A DNA stretch of 37,568 nucleotides from positions 1 to 37,568 of the forward strand of contig CAYGGJ010000004.1 of assembly GCA_964349415.1 (NCBI GenBank), written 5' to 3'. Positions 9,117 through 16,376 of this stretch are shown here, piece by piece. Made by a program: the position numbers and the translations under genes. The DNA is from 2-01-FULL-40-42 sp964349415. Lineage in GTDB: Bacteria; Patescibacteriota; Microgenomatia; UBA1406; GWC2-37-13. The notes below the pieces were generated by a model. It worked only from the letters and a program-made list of their open reading frames with translations, did no database searches and was not told where the DNA came from. Within the stretch, counting starts at the first letter, position 1. Each line of letters starts with the position of its first letter.

Positions 9117-9122
9117 TATACT
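9117..9122 (+). promoter_or_regulatory. ruvA -10 box
   Basis: TATACT ends 7 nt before the ruvA ATG, at the edge of the palindrome. The spacing matches the other leaderless-type promoters here. No convincing -35 was seen. Confidence 0.5.
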
Positions 9123-9129
9123 AGTCTTC

Positions 9130-9711
9130 ATGATCGCCAAAGTTAAAGGTGTGCTTTCCGAAGTTGAAGGAAATGTAGGACTCATCGAGACAAGCAATGG
9201 AATAACTTACGAAATACTGCTTACTCCCGTCACATTGGGCAAGAATCAGACTGAAAAAAGTATTGAGATCTATACGTATTTACAGATAAGAGATGACGCG
9301 CATATTCTTTTCGGCTTTGAAACCAAAAAAGAAAAAGAACTTTTTAAAAGCCTCATTTCAATCTCTGGAGTCGGACCGAAAACAGCCTTTTCTATAATCT
9401 CCTTTTCCAATGAAAAGGAATTGGTAGAGGCAGTTACCGAGAACAATGTTGATTATTTCAGTAAGGTACCGGGGTTAGGAAGAAAAACCGCGATGAAGAT
9501 TATTCTTGAACTTTCTCAAAAACTAAAGCAGGATTTCCAACTTGAGAAAATGTACCTTTCCGATAAAGATAAGGTCGTGATCGATGCGCTTGTTTCTCTC
9601 GGTTTTAAATCAAGGGACGCAAGACAGCTTCTTTCAAAAATGCCCAAAGACCTTTCGGTTGAAGAAAAAATTAAGGAAGGACTCAAACAGGGAGCATCTG
9701 CGAGTAAATAA
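9130..9711 (+). CDS. ruvA: Holliday junction branch-migration subunit RuvA
   Basis: RuvA binds the Holliday junction and loads the RuvB motor. The protein is 193 aa, close to E. coli (203). An N-terminal OB-fold (about 1-63: MIAKVKGVLSEVEGNVGLIE...) is followed by two helix-hairpin-helix motifs, SISGVGPKTAFSIIS and KVPGLGRKTAMKIILEL. A C-terminal RuvB-interacting domain (about 145-193) ends the protein. RuvB follows 20 nt downstream with its own -10 box. No ruvC is present in this window. Confidence 0.96.
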   Translation: MIAKVKGVLSEVEGNVGLIETSNGITYEILLTPVTLGKNQTEKSIEIYTYLQIRDDAHILFGFETKKEKELFKSLISISGVGPKTAFSIISFSNEKELVEAVTENNVDYFSKVPGLGRKTAMKIILELSQKLKQDFQLEKMYLSDKDKVVIDALVSLGFKSRDARQLLSKMPKDLSVEEKIKEGLKQGASASK

Positions 9712-9719
9712 TCTTCAAG

Positions 9720-9725
9720 TATAAT
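9720..9725 (+). promoter_or_regulatory. ruvB -10 box
   Basis: Perfect TATAAT lying between the ruvA stop and the ruvB ATG. Exactly 6 nt separate it from the ATG, predicting a leaderless ruvB transcript in addition to any read-through from ruvA. No clear -35. Confidence 0.6.
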
Positions 9726-9731
9726 ACCTCT

Positions 9732-10727
9732 ATGGCTGAGCCAAAAGAAGAAAGAATAGATATCGAAACCTTGAGACCTGCAAAACTCAAAGATTACATA
9801 GGCCAGGAATCGGTGGCAAAAACATTATCTGTATTTATAAGAGCGGTTAAAAGCAGGGGAAAGGTGTCAGAACACATTTTACTCTACGGGCCTCCCGGAA
9901 TTGGAAAGACTACTCTTGCAAATATCATCGCAAACGAGCTGGAAGGTGAGATTAAAGTTACCTCCGGAGCCGCCATGCAGAAGACGGGAGATATAGCTGC
10001 AATTTTAACCAATTTAAAAGATAGAGACGTTCTATTTATAGACGAGATTCACAGGCTCTCAAAACCAGTAGAAGAAATGTTGTATCCGGTGATGGAGGAG
10101 TATGCTCTGGATATTATTATAGGAAAAGGCCCTGCTGCCCGTACCGTACGTCTTCCCATACCTCAGATAACTATTGTAGGCGCCACTACCCGCCTCGCTC
10201 TGCTTTCAGCACCTCTACGCGACCGTTTCGGACTGCTTTTGAGACTTAATTACTACAGTGAGCCTGAGATGGTAAAAATAATCACCAGATCCGCAAGAAT
10301 TTTGAAAATCCCCTTGGATAAAGACGCTGCTAAAGAAATAGCGCAAAGAGCGCGTTGGACTCCCCGTATAGCTAACAGAATCTTAAAGAGGGCTCATGAT
10401 ATGTTTTTGGTAGATAAACACAAGCAGATCGATATGAATCTTTTGGGCAAACTGTTTGAACTTCTTGAATTGGATGAATATGGATTATCCGATATTGATG
10501 TGCGGTACCTTAAGACAGTGGGAAAGAAGTTCCAAAATAGTCCCGTCGGAGTTGAAACCCTCTCCTCTGCCCTTTCTGAAGACAAAAGAACAGTTGAGGA
10601 GTTTATCGAACCCTACCTTCTTCAGATCGGCTTTGTGAGAAAAACTTCACGCGGAAGAACGCTAACTCAAAAAGCTCTCAAACATCTTGGTATCAAAGGC
10701 CCTATAGATCAGCCTCAGCTTGTTTGA
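9732..10727 (+). CDS. ruvB: Holliday junction branch-migration ATPase RuvB
   Basis: Hexameric AAA+ motor that drives branch migration with RuvA. The protein is 331 aa, family-typical. The N-terminal RuvB signature LRPAKLKDYIGQE is followed by Walker A GPPGIGKT (53-60), Walker B with DEIH (104-107), sensor region GATTRLALLSAPLRDRFG, and a C-terminal winged-helix domain (RTVEEFIEPYLLQIGFVRKTSRGR). The TGA stop also provides the TGA of the extended -10 element of the following tRNA-Leu gene. Confidence 0.97.
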   Translation: MAEPKEERIDIETLRPAKLKDYIGQESVAKTLSVFIRAVKSRGKVSEHILLYGPPGIGKTTLANIIANELEGEIKVTSGAAMQKTGDIAAILTNLKDRDVLFIDEIHRLSKPVEEMLYPVMEEYALDIIIGKGPAARTVRLPIPQITIVGATTRLALLSAPLRDRFGLLLRLNYYSEPEMVKIITRSARILKIPLDKDAAKEIAQRARWTPRIANRILKRAHDMFLVDKHKQIDMNLLGKLFELLELDEYGLSDIDVRYLKTVGKKFQNSPVGVETLSSALSEDKRTVEEFIEPYLLQIGFVRKTSRGRTLTQKALKHLGIKGPIDQPQLV

Positions 10728-10733
10728 TATAAT
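10725..10733 (+). promoter_or_regulatory. Extended -10 promoter of tRNA-Leu(GAG)
   Basis: TGA-TATAAT, 12 nt before the tRNA 5' end. The TGA is the ruvB stop codon itself. The same nonamer precedes tRNA-Arg and tRNA-Leu(UAA). Confidence 0.6.
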
Positions 10734-10745
10734 TAAACTTCCTTA

Positions 10746-10827
10746 GTCGAGGTGGCGGAACTGGTAGACGCGCAGTCTTGAGGAGGCTGTGCCGCAAGGC
10801 GTGGAGGTTCAAGTCCTCTCCTCGACA
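10746..10827 (+). tRNA. tRNA-Leu (anticodon GAG)
   Basis: 82-nt type II tRNA. Acceptor stem GTCGAGG/CCTCGAC is 7 perfect pairs, with discriminator A at 10827. The anticodon arm CAGTC-TTGAGGA-GGCTG gives anticodon GAG, reading CUC/CUU. A long variable arm (TGCC-GCAA-GGCG) and TTCAAGT in the T loop confirm leucine. The gene does not encode CCA (CAT follows), so CCA must be added after transcription. A run of seven T begins 3 nt downstream and may help termination. Confidence 0.95.
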
Positions 10828-10834
10828 CATTTTT

Positions 10835-11254
10835 TTATAAGTATTTTCTGGCCTCCTTCATCACTGCTAAAGTTCCGAAATGAAGTTTTAGTTTTGCAAT
10901 TTCTGCTAAAGTAAACCATCCGAAATCAGATCCCTCATGATCTAACGTGACCGTTTGGCTTCTATTCTTAGGAGCGCAAAGCATGGTCACAATTACACCA
11001 TGCCAACCACTTTTTTGGAATATTTCTTCGTGTACGTATGGAATCAATTTTAATATTTTAACCTTAAGTCCTGTCTCTTCACGGATCTCTCTATGAAGGC
11101 ATTCTATGATTGTCTCGTTGAATTCCAATCCTCCTCCGGGTAGTTGCCATGTATTATGAACAAGTTTTCGCTTAGGATCGTGGCGCTTAGTTAGAAGATA
11201 TCTACTGTCTTTCTGAATGAGAGCTATAACTACTACTTCAATCCTGTTTCGCAT
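10835..11254 (-). CDS. Nudix hydrolase
   Basis: Predicted to hydrolyse a nucleoside diphosphate linked to another group; the substrate cannot be told. The protein is 139 aa. A complete Nudix box spans residues 41-63 (G41, E47, R55-E56, E59-E60, G62), with the metal-binding REIREETG core intact. A longer frame runs back into the tRNA-Arg gene and is not credible. The ATG at 11254 immediately follows the encoded CCA of that tRNA (A-CCA-ATG), with no bases between. The gene has no separate promoter or ribosome-binding site, so it must be transcribed together with the tRNA. Confidence 0.88.
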   Translation of the reverse strand: MRNRIEVVVIALIQKDSRYLLTKRHDPKRKLVHNTWQLPGGGLEFNETIIECLHREIREETGLKVKILKLIPYVHEEIFQKSGWHGVIVTMLCAPKNRSQTVTLDHEGSDFGWFTLAEIAKLKLHFGTLAVMKEARKYL

Positions 11255-11331
11255 TGGTGACCTCGGTGCGACTCGAACGCACAACCTACTCCTTAGAAGG
11301 GAATTGCTCTATCCAGTTGAGCTACGAGGTC
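11255..11331 (-). tRNA. tRNA-Arg (anticodon UCU)
   Basis: 77 nt including encoded CCA (11255-11257). Acceptor GACCTCG/CGAGGTC has 7 pairs, with discriminator A. The anticodon loop carries TCT, reading AGA. The T loop is TTCGAGT. The Nudix start codon begins at the next base. An extended -10 box lies about 10 nt upstream. Confidence 0.95.
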
Positions 11332-11340
11332 AATATGGAT

Positions 11341-11349
11341 ATTATATCA
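11341..11349 (-). promoter_or_regulatory. Extended -10 promoter of tRNA-Arg/Nudix
   Basis: Minus strand TGA-TATAAT ending 9 nt before the tRNA 5' end. It should drive a tRNA-Arg-Nudix dicistronic transcript. A further TATAAT on this strand is visible near 11380 but is farther away. Confidence 0.6.
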
Positions 11350-11392
11350 ATTTTTTGTGATCTGGTAGCTTTACATTATAGGCCAAATAACC

Positions 11393-11398
11393 TATAAT
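11393..11398 (+). promoter_or_regulatory. Candidate thrC -10 box
   Basis: Perfect TATAAT on the plus strand, 32 nt before the thrC ATG. It predicts a leader of about 25 nt, unlike the leaderless arrangement elsewhere. No Shine-Dalgarno sequence is present in that leader. Confidence 0.4.
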
Positions 11399-11430
11399 AG
11401 ATGCTCTGTTGATTATCCTAATAGTCTAAA

Positions 11431-12728
11431 ATGCCAGCAAGAGCAGAAGTAGGAGCTCCTACACCACAATTATTTAGAAGCACCCGAGGTGAAGTAATCG
11501 GTACTTCTTTGCGCGATATGGTTCTTCAGGGTCAGGCTCCGGACGGAGGTCTTTATCTACCTGAAACCCTTACAAAAATGTCACCAGATTTTTTCAGAAG
11601 ACTTCCCGGTATGTCACTTCAGGAGATTGGTTTTGAGGTCTCGAAACATCTCTATGGATCAGCTATTCCCGATCAAGATCTCAGAGGAATCGTTGAAAGG
11701 GCGTTTAATTTTGATATTGAACTTCAAAAATTAGGCAAGAAGACACATCTACTTGAACTTTTTCATGGACCAACTGCTGCTTTTAAGGACTTTGGTGCAC
11801 GCTATATGGCACAGCTATTATCATACGAGCTTGAACACGGAAATGGAGATCATCGTCCACTAACGATAATTGTTGCAACTTCAGGCGATACAGGAAGCGC
11901 TGTTGCGGATGCCTTTCTTAATCTTCCGGGTATCCGGGTTACAATTTTGTACCCAAAAGGAAAAGTTAGCAAGTTGCAGGAAAAACAACTGACTACTTAC
12001 GGAGAAGATAGCAACATTTGGACTTTAGAGGTTGACGGAACTTTTGATGATTGTCAGGCTCTAGCAACACAGGCCTTTAATGACCAAGATCTCAAAAAAC
12101 CCCTTAGGCTTAATTCTGCAAACTCAAAAAATGGTGCACGTTTGATTCCCCAGTCATTTTATGATTTTTGGGCATTTGGAGAACTAAGAAGAGAGGGTTA
12201 TGACGATAAAGTTGTTCTCTCTGTTCCGAGTGGAAACTTTGGCAATCTAACAGCAGGAGTCATTGCAAAAAGGCTAGGACTTCCCATACAAAGATTTGTA
12301 GCAGCTACCAATGCAAATCATGTTGTTCCGGATTATCTTAATAGTGGAATCTGGACACCTCGTGAGTTTGTAGGAACTATTTCTCCCTCGATGGATGTTA
12401 GTGATCCTAGTAATTTTGAGCGGCTAGATGTTCTCTACAAAGGAGACGTAGACAAAATGAGAGAAGATATTTACGGTACTCACTTTAGTGATGACGAAGT
12501 AAGGGAAAAAATTAAGGAGGTGTGGGAGCATTTCGGTTATCTTATGGATCCACATAGCGCTATTGCATTTATGGGTTGGAGAGAATTTAAGGAAAATACC
12601 GGTTTTGATGGCGATGGAGTAGTCTTGATGACTGCCCACTCAGCTAAATTTCCCGATACTGTCCAACCACTTATAGGTGATTATAAAATTCCGACGCCTC
12701 GGGGTATAAAAGAAGTAGCTAAAAAGAA
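11431..12728 (+). CDS. thrC: Threonine synthase (3' end lost in gap)
   Basis: PLP enzyme converting O-phosphohomoserine to threonine. 432 residues are visible before the N run. Motifs: STRGEVIGTSLRDMVLQG with APDGGLYLPETL at the N terminus, Schiff-base Lys119 in GPTAAFKDFGARYM, ATSGDTGSAVADAF, VPSGNFGNLTAG and SMDVSDPSNFERL. By comparison with the family, only a short C-terminal tail should be missing. An in-frame stop lies just upstream of the ATG at 11431, fixing the start. No other threonine-pathway gene is nearby. The frame reading through the Ns into the tRNA is not coding. Confidence 0.93.
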
Positions 12729-12828
12729 NNNNNNNNNNNNNNNNNNNNNNNNNNNNNNNNNNNNNNNNNNNNNNNNNNNNNNNNNNNNNNNNNNNNNNNN
12801 NNNNNNNNNNNNNNNNNNNNNNNNNNNN
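12729..12828. other. Assembly gap (100 N)
   Basis: Exactly 100 undetermined bases, a conventional scaffold-gap placeholder; the real distance is unknown. It hides the thrC 3' end and whatever follows the tRNA-Thr gene on the minus strand. Confidence 0.99.
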
Positions 12829-12829
12829 G

Positions 12830-12900
12830 AGCCCTTCCGGAGAATCGAACTCCGGTCGACGGTTTACAAAACCGCTGCTCTGCCATTGAGCTAGAAGGGC
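12830..12900 (-). tRNA. tRNA-Thr (anticodon UGU)
   Basis: 71 nt without CCA. Acceptor GCCCTTC/GAAGGGC has 7 pairs. The anticodon loop TTTGTAA gives UGU, reading ACA. The T loop is TTCGATT and the discriminator is T. Whether CCA is encoded cannot be seen because the gap begins 1 nt further on. Only 1 nt separates its 5' end from the CCA of the upstream tRNA-Leu, so the two are one transcript. Confidence 0.93.
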
Positions 12901-12901
12901 A

Positions 12902-12988
12902 TGGTGCCGAAGGTGGGAATCGAACCCACACGGTGTTGCCACCACAGGATTTTAAGTCCTGCGCGTCTACCAATTCCGCCACCTCGGC
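12902..12988 (-). tRNA. tRNA-Leu (anticodon UAA)
   Basis: 87 nt with encoded CCA (12902-12904). Acceptor GCCGAGG pairs with CTTCGGC (one G-U). The anticodon arm CAGGA-CTTAAAA-TCCTG gives UAA, reading UUA. A long variable arm (TGGTGGCAACACC) and D-arm GGCGGAATTGGTAGACGC are typical of leucine tRNA. Transcribed ahead of tRNA-Thr. Confidence 0.95.
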
Positions 12989-13005
12989 TAGGTGCGATTA
13001 GGAAT

Positions 13006-13014
13006 ATTATATCA
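13006..13014 (-). promoter_or_regulatory. Extended -10 promoter of the tRNA-Leu/tRNA-Thr pair
   Basis: Minus strand TGA-TATAAT, 17 nt before the tRNA-Leu 5' end. Same nonamer as the other tRNA promoters in the window. Confidence 0.6.
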
Positions 13015-13026
13015 TTAAGCCCGTTG

Positions 13027-14394
13027 TTACTTTCTCTTTATTGTGTAAGTATAGGGATGATATATGAAGACTGCAGGTAGATCATCTATGAGGATTTTTT
13101 GAAACTGCATATAATGTTCTTTTCTATCTTTTGTAGAAAGAGTACTTCTTCCATCTTCGAGAAGCTTGTCGATTCTGACGTTTTTATAATTGGTGATATT
13201 ACTTCCTGTCTGAGTTGAATGCCAGAAAAAGTATTGATCCGGATCCTGAGGAATCTTCCAGTGAGCTAAAAGAAGATCAAATTGATCGGGGTTTTGAAAA
13301 TTACTAAGCGTAAGGTTTGTCTTAATCCCCGCTTTGTTTAAATTCTCTTCGATATCTGTAGCTGCGCTCAAGTAATCGTAATATGTAATAAAATTTAGCT
13401 GTGCTTCCGCAGAGGCTTCTTTTGTAAACTTACTGAGACTGTCGACCGATTGATCTAAATCAAACAATGGTTTTTTTAAATTGGGATTATATGCCCAGGA
13501 AGCCGGGGAAATAGGTCCGTCTGCCACCTCTCCAAACTCGGTAAATTTATCCCTTGGAATTCCCAATGCAATAGCCTGTCGTACATCCTTTTCTGCCAGA
13601 AGAGGATTTTTAGTGTTGAAAAACAAAGTCAAAACCGTGTTGTAATCCACACCTCGGGAGATTGTTGTGTTTCTCCAATCCTTAAACGTATCAGCCAAGT
13701 TCTTCTTCAAAAGCGTCATTTCGTTAATCTCTCCTGCCTTATAAGCACTGATCAATTTACTTTCACTATCATAAAATTTGTAAACAAGAGGTGAAAGATC
13801 TTTTTTATTGGGACTGAGAAATAGTTCCGTTACTGCTCCATGACTAGTCTTAATTTTATCAACCTTATAGAGGCCTATAACTCCGTGGAGAGGGTATCTG
13901 ATCACAGGTTTTGTGAGATAAGTCGGCGCGATAGGCAATGGCTTATCCAGTTTTAAAACTACGGTAGATTTATTAGGTACTACTATCTGAACATCCTTGA
14001 AGTTGTAGTTGAGATCCTTTGCCGAAAATTCCTTACTGTCATCCCACGCAAGTCCTTGTTTTAGATAAAAGCGGAATTCTTTGCCCTTGTCGAGGATCTC
14101 CCACGAAGATGCCAGAGCCGGTATTGTTTCTCCTTTTTCGTTAACAAAAACCAAGCCGTGGGATATTTTTCTCAGTACTTCCTCGGGAAGATTTTCCACC
14201 GTATAATTTCCTATCATACCTACGACTTGCTTCCGTGAGAAGAAAACCTTGTCAAGATAAGGAGTAACAGAAATAAGACTGATTACGATAAAAAAGCTTA
14301 TAAAAAAACTCAAAAGCATCATCCTTGAATGCTTTTTTGTAAATTCTATAAAAAGCCAGTAATAGTACCTGAGCGTTTTATGCTTAAGAATCAT
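13027..14394 (-). CDS. Membrane-anchored family-5 solute-binding protein
   Basis: 455 aa, with the fold of oligopeptide/dipeptide-binding proteins (SBP_bac_5, OppA/DppA-like). A 25-residue basic cytoplasmic tail precedes one transmembrane segment (about 26-46). The rest should be extracellular. There is no lipobox cysteine, so it is held by an uncleaved anchor rather than a lipid. Family-like stretches are ENLPEEVLRKISHGLVFVNEKGETIPALASSWEI near the start, LAWDDSKEFSAKDLNYNFK, and KDVRQAIALGIPRDKF in the C-terminal half. It is shorter than OppA (about 540). It overlaps secG by ATGA. No permease or ATPase genes are nearby, so transport is not proven; a sensing or cell-wall role is possible. 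Confidence 0.8.
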   Translation of the reverse strand: MILKHKTLRYYYWLFIEFTKKHSRMMLLSFFISFFIVISLISVTPYLDKVFFSRKQVVGMIGNYTVENLPEEVLRKISHGLVFVNEKGETIPALASSWEILDKGKEFRFYLKQGLAWDDSKEFSAKDLNYNFKDVQIVVPNKSTVVLKLDKPLPIAPTYLTKPVIRYPLHGVIGLYKVDKIKTSHGAVTELFLSPNKKDLSPLVYKFYDSESKLISAYKAGEINEMTLLKKNLADTFKDWRNTTISRGVDYNTVLTLFFNTKNPLLAEKDVRQAIALGIPRDKFTEFGEVADGPISPASWAYNPNLKKPLFDLDQSVDSLSKFTKEASAEAQLNFITYYDYLSAATDIEENLNKAGIKTNLTLSNFQNPDQFDLLLAHWKIPQDPDQYFFWHSTQTGSNITNYKNVRIDKLLEDGRSTLSTKDRKEHYMQFQKILIDDLPAVFIYHPYTYTIKRK

Positions 14395-14612
14395 GAGGGC
14401 AAAAACAGATTAAAAACAGAAAGGATAAAAAAAGCGACTATTAAGATTACGGTAAGCTGGAGCGTTACTTTTTCTACTCCTCTTCTGGTTTGATACATCT
14501 CTCCACTTCCGCCCCACGCACTTCCCAATCCCGCACCTTTTCCTTGAACCAATACGAGAACCACGATGATTATTGAGATAAGGATGTTTAATACGAATAC
14601 GAAGTTTCTCAT
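14391..14612 (-). CDS. secG: Preprotein translocase subunit SecG
   Basis: Auxiliary subunit of the SecYEG channel. The 73-aa protein has two transmembrane helices (about 2-22 and 50-70) flanking the conserved loop LVLVQGKGAGLGSAWGGSGEMYQTRRGVEK, whose glycine-rich and TRRG parts are diagnostic. It overlaps both neighbours by 4 nt and sits between a small membrane protein and an exported binding protein, consistent with an envelope operon. Confidence 0.95.
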   Translation of the reverse strand: MRNFVFVLNILISIIIVVLVLVQGKGAGLGSAWGGSGEMYQTRRGVEKVTLQLTVILIVAFFILSVFNLFLPS

Positions 14613-15007
14613 GTTACTTTCTCTAATGTGTAAATTATAACTGAAGCCGATACAGACACAGCCAGAAGATTACCTGCTTCGGAAAAAGCTACTTGTTTGA
14701 TTGCAACCCCTGCCAGGCTGAAACCCGGGAGAGTCCATGATTTTATGGTTGCCATATCGCTGTATTTGCCCACTAAATAGAAAAGGAGCATATAGCAGGC
14801 GATTGAAAGCAGTCCAAAGGTCAATAGATGAATTGGAAAAAGTATGATTTTGGACAAAGGAACCACTAAATAACTGACAAATGCAAGAAGCACCACGATT
14901 TGAGCAAACTGTACCCAATCCGGCGAATATATAAATCCTTTATTCCATAAGGCTGTAAGATAAAGTGCTATCGAAGCAAATAGGAGCATTCGGGAAGGCT
15001 TTTTCAT
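14609..15007 (-). CDS. Small four-helix membrane protein, phage-holin-4-like
   Basis: 132 aa with about four hydrophobic segments. The central part (VVPLSKIILFPIHLLTFGLLSIACYMLLFYLV) resembles the phage-holin 4 superfamily, common as a small membrane protein of unknown role in bacterial chromosomes; it is not evidence for a prophage. Two adjacent ATGs exist (15010 and 15007). The second is chosen because it lies exactly 6 nt from the -10 box, as in several other genes here. It is the first gene of the operon with secG and the binding protein. Function unknown. Confidence 0.75.
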   Translation of the reverse strand: MKKPSRMLLFASIALYLTALWNKGFIYSPDWVQFAQIVVLLAFVSYLVVPLSKIILFPIHLLTFGLLSIACYMLLFYLVGKYSDMATIKSWTLPGFSLAGVAIKQVAFSEAGNLLAVSVSASVIIYTLEKVT

Positions 15008-15013
15008 CATTAA

Positions 15014-15022
15014 ATTATATCA
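15014..15022 (-). promoter_or_regulatory. Extended -10 promoter of the secG operon
   Basis: Minus strand TGA-TATAAT, 6 nt before the ATG at 15007. Predicts a leaderless transcript. Confidence 0.6.
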
Positions 15023-15058
15023 TTTAGCTAAGTTTGATCCAACTCCGCTAGAGAGTGA

Positions 15059-16354
15059 TCAAAAAAAAGCCCCCTTCTCTCTGAGATGAAGATGATACTT
15101 TCTAGCAAATCTATGCGCTTCATCCCTCATATGACGAATTAAGTTAAAACCTTGGTTATTAGTCTTTGGTTTGATAGTCGGGAGATCGTCGACTCCCATA
15201 ATGATTCTGTCCGGGTTTTTTGCTATGCCTATTACCGGCAGCTGTAAGTTCATTGAGATGAGCGCCTTTAAGAGTACCCTGACCTGAGGTCTTCCTCCGT
15301 CGACAACTAAAAGTTCGGGTAGGGGCCAGTCGTTTTTAAATCTTCTCTTTAGTACTTCATCTATCATCTCAAAGTCAGACTGAAGTTTAAGATTTCTTAT
15401 CCGGAATTTCCGGTAGTTGGATTTACTCGGCTGACCATCACTGAAAACAACCATGGACGCAGTAGCATGCTTTTTACCAAGATCACTTATGTCATATGCC
15501 TCGATTCTTGAAATTTCTGTTAGGTTTGGAAAATGAGGACGCAGTAGAGCTAAGAGTTCCTTTATGTTACTTTTGCCTTGGTTATAGGTAGTCGAATCAA
15601 AAGGGTTAAAATGTCTTCTCGTTGCCAGACTTTCCAATCGCAAAATTAAATTTCTAATTTGAATTGCCTTTTCATAGTCTTCTTCCTTTGTTAATGTTTT
15701 CAATCTCTTATATAAACTCGACTGAAGAACTTCAATTTTTCCTTCCAGCAGTTTCATTACTAAACGGATATTTCTTCTATACTCCCTTTTTAATTTCACA
15801 TGCTCCTCAGGATTTTTACTGTTTTCGATAAAACTCGGGCAGGGATTACAAAGTCCGATCTTTGAGTAAAAGCAGGGAAGTCTCCCTATCTTATTCTGCA
15901 TACAAAAGGGGAATATTTTTCTGATTTCCCTTAAAATTTCGTATACATTTTGAGTAGATGAAAAAGGTCCGAAGTACCGCGACTTCCCGTCTCTTTCCTT
16001 TCTTGAAAGAGAAATTTTTGGATAGTTCTCTTTTACTGACACTTTGATATATAGATAGCTCTTGTCATCCTTCCACCTGACGTTATATTTAGGACGATAA
16101 GTCTTAATCAGTTCGGCCTCAAGAAGTAGAGCTTTAAATTCCGAATCAGTTTGAATAGTCTCAATCTCATCAGCGGTGTCGATAAGTCTTCTTTCTTTGG
16201 GATGTATTTTGGCATTTTCAAGATGTGATAACAATCTTGCCTTTATGTTTACTGATTTCCCTACATACGTAGGTTTATTTTTTTCTTTGAAGATATAAAT
16301 TCCAATATGGGAATCCAGCTTTTTTATTGAGTCGCGGTTGACCTGTAGTTTCAT
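15059..16354 (-). CDS. uvrC: UvrC excinuclease subunit, short form without HhH domain
   Basis: Makes both incisions beside a DNA lesion after UvrA/UvrB recognition. Order: GIY-YIG nuclease domain (G18-I-Y20, Y30-V-G32, catalytic Glu79); a cysteine cluster C151, C161, C169, C172 matching the family's iron-sulfur/zinc site; UVR domain for UvrB contact (about 200-240); and an RNase-H-like nuclease domain with Asp288, Asp327, Asp352 and His414. At 431 aa it ends 17 residues after the catalytic His, so the tandem helix-hairpin-helix region of the usual roughly 600-aa protein is absent. The stop is genuine, and no HhH-encoding frame follows in the 48 nt before the next gene. All catalytic residues remain. 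Confidence 0.93.
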   Translation of the reverse strand: MKLQVNRDSIKKLDSHIGIYIFKEKNKPTYVGKSVNIKARLLSHLENAKIHPKERRLIDTADEIETIQTDSEFKALLLEAELIKTYRPKYNVRWKDDKSYLYIKVSVKENYPKISLSRKERDGKSRYFGPFSSTQNVYEILREIRKIFPFCMQNKIGRLPCFYSKIGLCNPCPSFIENSKNPEEHVKLKREYRRNIRLVMKLLEGKIEVLQSSLYKRLKTLTKEEDYEKAIQIRNLILRLESLATRRHFNPFDSTTYNQGKSNIKELLALLRPHFPNLTEISRIEAYDISDLGKKHATASMVVFSDGQPSKSNYRKFRIRNLKLQSDFEMIDEVLKRRFKNDWPLPELLVVDGGRPQVRVLLKALISMNLQLPVIGIAKNPDRIIMGVDDLPTIKPKTNNQGFNLIRHMRDEAHRFARKYHLHLREKGAFF

Positions 16355-16363
16355 GAGAGATAT

Positions 16364-16369
16364 ATTATA
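16364..16369 (-). promoter_or_regulatory. uvrC -10 box
   Basis: Perfect TATAAT 9 nt before the uvrC ATG, between the stop of the upstream transglutaminase-like gene and uvrC. Gives uvrC its own short-leader or leaderless transcript. Confidence 0.5.
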
Positions 16370-16376
16370 CCTGTTG

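Noticed and set aside
10828..10837. T-run after tRNA-Leu(GAG) as an intrinsic terminator
   Set aside because: There is a run of seven T but no dedicated hairpin other than the tRNA itself; too weak to list as a terminator.
11255..11284. N-terminal extension of the Nudix protein (MCVRVAPRSP)
   Set aside because: The extra codons are the T arm and acceptor stem of tRNA-Arg; the Nudix ATG right after CCA is the natural start.
12640..12982. Open frames crossing the N run and the tRNA-Thr/tRNA-Leu genes
   Set aside because: They exist only because Ns contain no stops; the sequence outside the gap is tRNA or antisense to thrC.
14609..15007. Prophage remnant suggested by the holin-like protein
   Set aside because: No other phage gene is present, and this superfamily is common as a chromosomal membrane protein; it is in an operon with secG.
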